Source of the DNA: Actinobacteria bacterium UBA3086
Lineage (GTDB): Bacteria > Actinomycetota > Coriobacteriia > Anaerosomatales > UBA3086
Assembly (NCBI GenBank): GCA_002367305.1
Contig: DFBG01000100.1
Location: 1 to 8,162, forward strand
Length of the DNA stretch: 8,162 nucleotides
Reading direction: 5' to 3'
The notes beneath the pieces were generated by a model. The model ran no database searches, was not told the DNA's origin, and was given only the letters and a program-made list of their open reading frames with translations. This document shows positions 1 to 4,921 of this stretch, one piece after another. Numbering within the stretch: the first letter of the stretch is position 1; each line of letters begins with the position of its first letter. The position numbers were made by a program, and so were the translations under genes.

Positions 1-111
1 CTCCGGTGAGACCTCAATGGAGGCCTTTGGCGACTTGAGCACGTTGTCGGATCCGCGTGTGGTGAAGGCACTGCTATCCAACGGGTTGACGCACCAGTAG
101 TACGTTGTCAT
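1..111 (-). CDS. Alternative: start of an unidentified minus-strand gene (partial, left edge)
   Basis: On the minus strand an ATG at 111 opens a frame of 37 codons that runs off the left edge (start MTTYYWCVNPLDSS). It would begin 26 bp after the stop of the adenosyltransferase gene and so could be the next gene of that operon, which would explain the missing terminator there. Against it, no clear Shine-Dalgarno precedes the ATG, and the family is not recognised. It competes with the plus-strand reading of the same bases. Confidence 0.25.
   Translation of the reverse strand, partial: MTTYYWCVNPLDSSAFTTRGSDNVLKSPKASIEVSPE
2..100 (+). CDS. Possible C-terminal end of an unidentified gene (partial, left edge)
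   Basis: An open frame enters from the left edge and ends at a TAG at 98-100, giving 32 residues that begin SGETSMEAFGDL and end LLSNGLTHQ. The composition looks like an ordinary soluble protein tail, and third positions are mostly G/C. I do not recognise the family. It would converge on the adenosyltransferase gene, whose stop lies at 138, with 37 bp between and no clear terminator hairpin. The same DNA is also open on the minus strand with wobble positions aligned (see the entry at 1-111), so codon bias cannot choose between them. At most one of the two is likely to be real. Confidence 0.35.
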   Translation, partial: SGETSMEAFGDLSTLSDPRVVKALLSNGLTHQ

Positions 112-137
112 AGATGCTTGGGCGGTACTCGCTGAGT

Positions 138-722
138 TCAGGACTTGGGTGGCTCAGCCTTTGGGTCCCAGAGGACCTCGGTCGAGTCTGCGACGATGTT
201 TGCGTATCGCGCTGCAGTGAAGAGCAGGTCGCTCAGCCTATTCACGAACGCGAGTATCTGTGTGTCGACCGGTTCCGTGCTTGCGAGCGTGAGTATCTCG
301 CGCTCTGCTCGGCGCGCTACTGTGCGGGCCACGTGGAGCCTTGCTGAGGTCTCACATCCACCGGGGAGGACGAATCCGGGGAATCCGCCGACCCTGATCG
401 ACATGACGTCGATCCATCGTTCCAGCGCAGCTGTGTCAGCGGCGGTGACGGTGGGCGTGCTCTCGGACGGTGGGTCCGTGGGAGTCGCCAGATTGCTGGA
501 GCAGTTGAACAGCCGCTGCTGCGAGAACTCGAGCGCATCATCCAGAAGTCGAGTCTCTGCCCCCAGTGAGGGCAGACTTGCCAGCGCGAGTCCCACCTGC
601 GAGCTCAATTCGTCAACGGTGCCGTACGCAGTGACGCGTGAGCAGTCCTTTCGGACGCGCGCGCCACCTACGAGTGAGGTCTCACCGGTGTCTCCTCGGC
701 GTGTGTAGATGTCTCCAGTCAT
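138..722 (-). CDS. pduO: Cob(I)alamin adenosyltransferase, PduO type
   Basis: The 194-residue product transfers the 5'-deoxyadenosyl group of ATP to the cobalt of reduced corrinoid, making adenosylcobalamin in the cytoplasm for B12-dependent enzymes. Seen motifs: the N-terminal ATP loop IYTRRGDTGETSL (residues 5-17), YGTVDELSS (33-41), FVLPGG (117-122), the basic helix ARLHVARTVARRAER (127-141) and NRLSDLLFTAARYAN (161-175). These are the hallmark segments of the PduO/MMAB trimeric family, and the length is typical. The frame stays open back to an ATG at 785, but PduO proteins begin right at the ATP loop and the longer form would run into glnD, so I chose the ATG at 722. The gene starts 10 bp after the glnD stop with no good Shine-Dalgarno, which suggests translation coupled to glnD. 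The family is certain; the symbol is by family (annotators also use cobO or MMAB-type) and the physiological user of the cofactor is unknown. Confidence 0.92.
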   Translation of the reverse strand: MTGDIYTRRGDTGETSLVGGARVRKDCSRVTAYGTVDELSSQVGLALASLPSLGAETRLLDDALEFSQQRLFNCSSNLATPTDPPSESTPTVTAADTAALERWIDVMSIRVGGFPGFVLPGGCETSARLHVARTVARRAEREILTLASTEPVDTQILAFVNRLSDLLFTAARYANIVADSTEVLWDPKAEPPKS

Positions 723-732
723 GGCTGTGATG

Positions 733-3000
733 TTAGCGCATCTCGCGCAGGCGCATGGCGAGCTGGCCAAGGAGACCGGGGTCATCCGGCTTTGCGCCGG
801 TCGGATCGACCAGCCGGAACACGTCCTTCACGCGCCCATCACGCACGATTGCGGTGGCTGCGGCGATGTCGAGCCCGCTGTCCGTCACCGCCCGCGCGAT
901 GTCATGCAGGAGCCCCACTCGGTCGGAGGCCTTGATGGTGAGCACAACGGCGAAAGGATCTTCGGTCTCCATATTCACGCTCGTAGGTGCGGTTGGTGCG
1001 CACACGTCGTAGTGGCGGGCGCGTTCCGCAAGGCGCACTCCCAGTGAGAGTCGACCTCGCAGTGATGCGTCGATATGGCGCTCAAGATTGGTCCATGTGG
1101 AGGTGCCTGTAGCGGCGCGGGTGGTCGACTTCACCACGAAGGTGTCGAGTGCGATATGCGACGAGCCTGAGACGGCTTCGATGTTCAGGATATCCAGCCC
1201 GGTGAGTGCGAACGCTCCGGCGAGATCGGCAAAGAGGCCGGGACGGTCGAATGCGGCAATGGTCACGACGTGTGTCCCTTGGATGGGACCCATGGTCACG
1301 AGAGTCTCGAATGCAGCGGATAGGTTTCGTGCTGCGAGACGTGCCGCGAGGCGTGCATGGCCGACGATCTCCTCGGCGGTACGGCCTGCCAGGTAGCGTA
1401 AGGGGGCCTCGGTCACGAATGCATGGAGGTCGGGCTCGGAATCCAGCGCCGTTAGCGCCGCGGTGCGAACCTGGCGCGCGTGTTCCGCGATTCCGGCACC
1501 TTCGACTCCGGGTGAGAGTGCGGCGTCAAGACGGGTCACGAGTTTGCCCACGAGTGCCGCATGCCAGTCAGACCATGCGCTCGGGCCAGTGGCAATGCTG
1601 TCGGCGATAGTGAGCAGATGGAGAGGCGCCACGAGACGGCGCTCTCCGACTGCGGAAGCGACGCGCAGGATCGAGTCTTCCTCGTCGAGGTCGACCGACG
1701 ACGCGGACTGCGCGAGCACGAGATGTAGCCGAACGAGGTCAGCCACAAGATCGGCGTCCTGTGCGCTCAGCTGAAAGAGAAGCGCGGACTCACGGGCAGG
1801 GGCGGCACCCAGCTCTCCGTGGTCGATGCCTCCGTTGATCTTGCCGATGTCGTGCACGAGCGCGGAAACGATCGTCGCGGTCAGTTCAGCCTCGGCGAGC
1901 GCGCTCCGTGAACGCGTGGCCAGTGTGTCTGCTGCAACCTCTGACCCGATCAACGTGGCCGCGAGCAGGCAGTGGGCGCCTACCGTGAGCTGATGTGCGA
2001 TCCCAGGGCGTCGCAGGGTGATGAGTTTGCTCATTGCGGGGACCAGGGCGTCGAGCGCTCCGGACCACGCTGCTTTCTCAAGAAGGGGGAGGGAGTCACG
2101 TCCAGCGCGACACAGTTCGATGACCTTATCGGGGGTACAGACGGGGTCGAGTTCGCTAGAGGTCCCGCCGATGCGCCCACGTACGGCGAGAAGCGTGTGG
2201 TGGGTGTCAGCGAGCGCCTTCTGCACGTCCTGGGGGTGTACCGCGGAGAGGGCGTCGGCGTCCTCCAGGGACATGAGCGAGCCGCCCCCGGATAGTTGTG
2301 TTTCCCAACGCGCGGCTGCCACGATCTCGGCAGCACCGATGAGACGCTCGTACTCCAGAGTCGTGAGTAGTTCGGCCTTGATGAGTGCCGAAGGATCAGA
2401 CTGCCGCTCTCCGGTCAGTACCGCTGCTGTCCAAGTGAGTTCGTCGAAGTCACGCCGACCTCCCGCGCCTTCTTTGAGGTCAGGTTCCAGCAGATACGGG
2501 GAGCCAGGACGTTCACGTTCGCCCAGGGCGGCAAGTACGCTGGTGCGCCGTTTTCTGGCGTCGGCGGCGCAGGTGGCGATGACCTGATCGCCGAGATCGC
2601 TGTCCCCGGCGATGACGCGGGCGGTGAGTGTCGATGTCATGGTGGCCGTGTCCTCGCGACACGCGGCGATCTGTTCGCGTCGCGAACGCACCTGATGTCC
2701 CACATTGAGACCTGCGTCCCAGAGTGGATAGAGGATGTCCTCCACGAAAGGACGCAATGCCGAAGATGAGGCGTTGGACACGACGAGAAGATCCAGGTCG
2801 CTTCCGGGGAGCAGGGCACCGGATCCGTATCCGCCCAACGCGAGGAGCGACCAGCGGGTGCGCGGTGGCAGTTTTGACGCCGCGGCCAGAGCCATGTCGG
2901 CAAGGACCCTGTCAGTGAGAGCAGCGAGTTGCCGCGCCGAGTCGATGCTCGGCACGGCAACTCGCAGGAGAGTCTCTCGCTTATGGAGGTAGTCGCGCAT
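733..3000 (-). CDS. glnD: PII uridylyl/adenylyl-transferase and removing enzyme
   Basis: The 755-residue bifunctional nitrogen sensor modifies the PII protein at Tyr51 when glutamine is low and removes the group when it is high. Domains in order: nucleotidyltransferase with GGYGSG (56-61) and the metal-binding SDLDL (67-71, Asp68 and Asp70); the GlnD-specific segment EPDLKEGAGGRRDF (172-185); an HD hydrolase domain with His343, His383-Asp384, Lys387, His394 and Asp467 in TIADSIATG; then two ACT domains for glutamine sensing (about 577-650 and 683-755). All catalytic motifs look intact. It is shorter than E. coli GlnD (about 890), as in other actinobacteria, where the enzyme is known to adenylylate rather than uridylylate PII; which nucleotide is used here cannot be read. 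The open frame extends to 3219, but that part overlaps glnB and is a low-complexity Arg/Ser/Thr-rich shadow; the ATG at 3000 has GAGGAAGG just upstream. It begins 22 bp after the glnB stop. Confidence 0.95.
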   Translation of the reverse strand: MRDYLHKRETLLRVAVPSIDSARQLAALTDRVLADMALAAASKLPPRTRWSLLALGGYGSGALLPGSDLDLLVVSNASSSALRPFVEDILYPLWDAGLNVGHQVRSRREQIAACREDTATMTSTLTARVIAGDSDLGDQVIATCAADARKRRTSVLAALGERERPGSPYLLEPDLKEGAGGRRDFDELTWTAAVLTGERQSDPSALIKAELLTTLEYERLIGAAEIVAAARWETQLSGGGSLMSLEDADALSAVHPQDVQKALADTHHTLLAVRGRIGGTSSELDPVCTPDKVIELCRAGRDSLPLLEKAAWSGALDALVPAMSKLITLRRPGIAHQLTVGAHCLLAATLIGSEVAADTLATRSRSALAEAELTATIVSALVHDIGKINGGIDHGELGAAPARESALLFQLSAQDADLVADLVRLHLVLAQSASSVDLDEEDSILRVASAVGERRLVAPLHLLTIADSIATGPSAWSDWHAALVGKLVTRLDAALSPGVEGAGIAEHARQVRTAALTALDSEPDLHAFVTEAPLRYLAGRTAEEIVGHARLAARLAARNLSAAFETLVTMGPIQGTHVVTIAAFDRPGLFADLAGAFALTGLDILNIEAVSGSSHIALDTFVVKSTTRAATGTSTWTNLERHIDASLRGRLSLGVRLAERARHYDVCAPTAPTSVNMETEDPFAVVLTIKASDRVGLLHDIARAVTDSGLDIAAATAIVRDGRVKDVFRLVDPTGAKPDDPGLLGQLAMRLREMR

Positions 3001-3022
3001 GCGACCTTCCTCTTTCGTCGGA

Positions 3023-3361
3023 CTACAGGGCGTCGGGGCCACGCTCGCCGGTTCGGATACGCACGGCGCCTTCGCAGTCGTAGGTGAACACCTTGCCGTC
3101 GCCGATCTTCTCCGTGCGGCCACTCTCGATGATGGCGTCCTCAACCTTCGCGGCCAGCGCGTCGTCGACCACGATCTCAATCTTGACCTTGGGGCGGAAG
3201 TCCACGGTGTACTCCGCACCGCGGTAGACCTCCGTATGGCCCTTCTGCCGCCCGAAACCCTTTACCTCGTAGGCGGTCATGCCTGTGATACCCAGAGCAT
3301 TCAGTGCTTCCTTCACATCTTCAAGCTTGTGCGGCTTGATGATCGCTTCGATCTTCTTCAC
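3023..3361 (-). CDS. glnB: Nitrogen regulatory protein PII
   Basis: The 112-residue product is a trimeric signal protein that binds ATP/ADP and 2-oxoglutarate and reports nitrogen and carbon status to channels, enzymes and regulators. It matches PII along its whole length: KKIEAIIKPHKLEDVKEAL at the start, GFGRQKGHTEVYRGAEY with the modifiable Tyr51 at the tip of the T-loop, the B-loop EKIGDGKVF (84-92) and the C-terminal nucleotide-binding RIRTGE (101-106). The start codon is GTG at 3361, with a strong GAAGGAG seven to eight bases ahead. It lies between the ammonium channel and the PII-modifying enzyme, so it is probably the PII that docks on this Amt (often named glnK in that setting). glnB and glnK cannot be told apart by sequence alone. 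Confidence 0.97.
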   Translation of the reverse strand: MKKIEAIIKPHKLEDVKEALNALGITGMTAYEVKGFGRQKGHTEVYRGAEYTVDFRPKVKIEIVVDDALAAKVEDAIIESGRTEKIGDGKVFTYDCEGAVRIRTGERGPDAL

Positions 3362-3425
3362 GGTTCGACTCCTTCGTGTTCTCGAGCGTCTCTGATTTCT
3401 ACCCGACTTCTTCGTGTTGGATCCT
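3362..3425 (-). repeat. amt-glnB spacer with an imperfect 15-bp direct repeat
   Basis: The 64-bp gap carries two copies of a 15-mer, plus-strand cgactccttcgtgtt at 3366-3380 and cgacttcttcgtgtt at 3404-3418, identical at 14 of 15 positions and 38 bp apart. On the coding strand the proximal copy contains the glnB Shine-Dalgarno (GAAGGAG); the distal copy reads GAAGAAG and sits just after the amt stop. I see no terminator hairpin in this gap, in keeping with amt-glnB cotranscription. Confidence 0.6.
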
Positions 3426-4727
3426 CTAGAAGGTGTTGTCAGTGTGCACGAAGTCCGGGTACGCGCGGTTGCCGTGCTCGCCGATGTCGAGGCCCTCGAT
3501 CTCCTCGTCCTCGGTCACGCGGACGCCGATCGTCATCTTGATGATCGACCATGCTGCGAAGGAGACTACGAACACCGCACCGCCAACCGCTGCAACACCG
3601 ATGGCCTGGCTGACCAGCAGGTCGAAGCCGCCTCCGAAGAACAGGCCGTCGCCCGTCGTTCCGGGAGCTATGGCGTCTTGGGCGAAGAGGCCCACGGCCA
3701 GTGTGCCGAAGATGCCGCCCATGCCGTGCACCGCGATGGCGCCGACCGGATCGTCAAGACGAAGCTTGTCGAGAAGCAGCACGCCGAACACGATGATGGC
3801 GCCGGCGATTCCGCCGATGATGAGCGAGCTGCCGATGCTCACGAACGCACAGCCGGCGGTGATGCCCACGAGCCCGCCGAGTGCACCGTTGATGGTCATG
3901 CCGATATCCGGCTTGCCGAGCTTGACCCACGCCAGAGCGGTGGCGACAAGTGCCCCAGCCGCCGCGGCCAAGTTAGTGGTGACGAGGATGTGCGAGATGG
4001 CCATCGGGTCGGCGGCCATGGTGCTTCCGGGGTTGAAGCCGAACCAACCGAGCCAGAGGATGAGGGCACCGGTCATCGCGGAGGTCATATTGTGACCGGG
4101 GATCGCGTGGACTTTCCCATCCTTGCCGTATTTGCCCAGGCGGGGGCCCAGGACGAGTACGCCCGCGAGTGCTGCCCATGCGCCCACAGAGTGAACGACG
4201 GTGGAGCCTGCGAAGTCCCAGAAGCCGAGTTCGGCGAGCCAGCCGCCGCCCCAGATCCAGTGCCCCACGACCGGGTACACGAAGGCCACGAGAAGGAACG
4301 AGAAAATGATGAACGAGAGGTACTTGATGCGCTCTGCCACAGCACCAGAGACGATGGTGGCGGCGGTTCCGGCGAATACGAGCTGGAAGAAGAACTTGGC
4401 CATGAGCGGCACACCCGTCCACCCCATTGCGGAGTAGACGCCCTGATATGCGTCACCTGTAGCGGGGCTGTTGTCGGCTCCTCCAAGGAAGAAGAGTCCC
4501 TTGGTGCCAAAGAAGGGGTTGCCGTCGCCGTACATGAGACCCCATCCGATCACGAGGAATGCGATCGTGGCGATGGCGAACACGACGAAGTTCTTGGAGA
4601 TGATGTTCACCGTGTTCTTGGCACGTGCGAAGCCAGATTCGACGAGTCCAAAGCCCAGGTTCATGAAGAACACGAGCATTCCCGCGAGCAGTACCCACAG
4701 TGTGTCCAGTGTTACCTGAAGATCCAT
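3426..4727 (-). CDS. amt: Ammonium channel/transporter of the Amt family
   Basis: The 433-residue integral membrane protein is expected to form a trimer with about 11 transmembrane helices and to conduct ammonium into the cell. Seen: the family start LAGMLVFFMNLGFGLVESGFARAKN (15-38), FFFQLVFAGTAATIVSGAVAERIK with the probable Phe gate (112-135), DFAGSTVVHS with Asp171 and pore His179, GWFGFNPGS (227-235), the second pore histidine His334 in DDPVGAIAVHGMGG, and the cytoplasmic tail EEIEGLDIGEHGNRAYPDF (408-426) that couples subunits and receives PII. No cleavable signal peptide is apparent, as in other Gram-positive Amt proteins. The ATG at 4727 has AGGAGG five to six bases upstream. It is the first gene of the cluster; glnB follows after 64 bp. 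Confidence 0.97.
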   Translation of the reverse strand: MDLQVTLDTLWVLLAGMLVFFMNLGFGLVESGFARAKNTVNIISKNFVVFAIATIAFLVIGWGLMYGDGNPFFGTKGLFFLGGADNSPATGDAYQGVYSAMGWTGVPLMAKFFFQLVFAGTAATIVSGAVAERIKYLSFIIFSFLLVAFVYPVVGHWIWGGGWLAELGFWDFAGSTVVHSVGAWAALAGVLVLGPRLGKYGKDGKVHAIPGHNMTSAMTGALILWLGWFGFNPGSTMAADPMAISHILVTTNLAAAAGALVATALAWVKLGKPDIGMTINGALGGLVGITAGCAFVSIGSSLIIGGIAGAIIVFGVLLLDKLRLDDPVGAIAVHGMGGIFGTLAVGLFAQDAIAPGTTGDGLFFGGGFDLLVSQAIGVAAVGGAVFVVSFAAWSIIKMTIGVRVTEDEEIEGLDIGEHGNRAYPDFVHTDNTF

Positions 4728-4783
4728 AGAGCCCTCCTAACTCGAACGTGATGTCGATTACTTGCCGAGCATCCCGTCGGAGT

Positions 4784-4799
4784 GTTTCGAGCGCGTTGC
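4784..4799 (-). promoter_or_regulatory. Weak GlnR-like half-site pair before amt
   Basis: On the minus strand, GCAAC-N6-GAAAC lies 57-72 bp upstream of the amt ATG. The actinobacterial GlnR consensus is built from GTnAC-N6-GAAAC units; this one matches except for C in place of the T, and I see no second good unit on either side. Position and orientation suit activation of amt, but a match this short can arise by chance. Confidence 0.2.
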
Positions 4800-4836
4800 A
4801 TCGCCGTGAAATCTCTGCGAACTCGCAATGTGGAAT

Positions 4837-4852
4837 ACGAACGTATGTTCGT
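4837..4852. promoter_or_regulatory. LexA (SOS) operator upstream of uvrA
   Basis: The bases acgaacgtatgttcgt form ACGAAC-N4-GTTCGT, a perfect 6+6 inverted repeat. The core CGAACGTATGTTCG (4838-4851) fits the Gram-positive/actinobacterial SOS box CGAAC-RNRY-GTTCG. It ends 15 bp before the likely -10 hexamer, so LexA bound here would cover the -35 region and block uvrA until DNA damage. Regulation of uvrA by LexA is well known in bacteria; the site here is read directly from sequence. It lies about 110 bp from the amt start, so an effect on amt is less likely. Confidence 0.85.
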
Positions 4853-4867
4853 GTAGCATTTGGAGCG

Positions 4868-4873
4868 TACAAT
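4868..4873 (+). promoter_or_regulatory. Probable -10 hexamer of the uvrA promoter
   Basis: TACAAT differs from TATAAT at one position. A 16-18 bp spacer places the -35 inside the SOS operator, where no good TTGACA match is present, as is common for LexA-controlled actinobacterial promoters. Transcription would start near 4880, leaving a leader of about 40 nt before the TTG start. Confidence 0.5.
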
Positions 4874-4895
4874 GGAGATTCATTTGAAATCTCCA
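4873..4895 (+). repeat. Inverted repeat at the start of the uvrA leader
   Basis: TGGAGATT (4873-4880) and AATCTCCA (4888-4895) are perfect 8-bp complementary arms with a 7-nt loop, CATTTGA. The repeat begins at the last base of the -10 hexamer and ends 11 bp before the Shine-Dalgarno. As DNA it could be a regulator site; as RNA only part of the left arm may be transcribed, depending on the start point. No T-run follows, so it is not a terminator. Confidence 0.4.
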
Positions 4896-4906
4896 CCGAC
4901 CGCTAC

Positions 4907-4913
4907 GGGAGGG
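4907..4913 (+). promoter_or_regulatory. Shine-Dalgarno that fixes the uvrA TTG start
   Basis: GGGAGGG followed by an 8-nt spacer leads to the TTG at 4922. It is the only strong ribosome site near the point where UvrA homology begins, and it argues against the upstream ATG at 4748. Confidence 0.8.
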
Positions 4914-4921
4914 TACGCCCC

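Larger units (their letters stand above)
4728..4921. promoter_or_regulatory. Divergent amt/uvrA control region
   Basis: This 194-bp gap separates two genes transcribed outward. Reading toward uvrA it holds an SOS operator, a -10 hexamer, a small inverted repeat and a strong Shine-Dalgarno, each listed separately. Toward amt there is a strong AGGAGG at the ATG but no good sigma-70 promoter that I can point to, which fits an activator-dependent nitrogen promoter but does not prove it. The apparent open frame from 4748 into uvrA crosses this region and is not considered coding. Confidence 0.8.

Noticed and set aside
145..708. Plus-strand open frame of 187 codons opposite the adenosyltransferase
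   Set aside because: Serine/arginine-rich shadow of a gene whose motifs are clear on the minus strand.
723..785. 21-residue N-terminal extension of the adenosyltransferase
   Set aside because: It overlaps the end of glnD and precedes the point where PduO proteins normally begin.
2673..2687. Perfect palindrome GTTCGCG-T-CGCGAAC
   Set aside because: It lies inside glnD and encodes an Arg/Ser-rich stretch; GC-rich codons produce such palindromes by chance, and it lacks SOS-box spacing.
3001..3219. N-terminal extension of glnD to an ATG at 3219
   Set aside because: The extra 73 residues are low-complexity, overlap glnB in another frame, and a good Shine-Dalgarno precedes the ATG at 3000.
3414..4751. 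Long plus-strand open frame (445 codons) opposite amt
   Set aside because: It is antisense to an unmistakable ammonium channel, rich in Asp/Glu/His/Arg with no domain signal, and is expected from the G/C-biased wobble of amt.
4748..4921. N-terminal extension of uvrA to an ATG at 4748
   Set aside because: It would cross the SOS operator and -10 hexamer; UvrA homology and the GGGAGGG site both point to the TTG at 4922.
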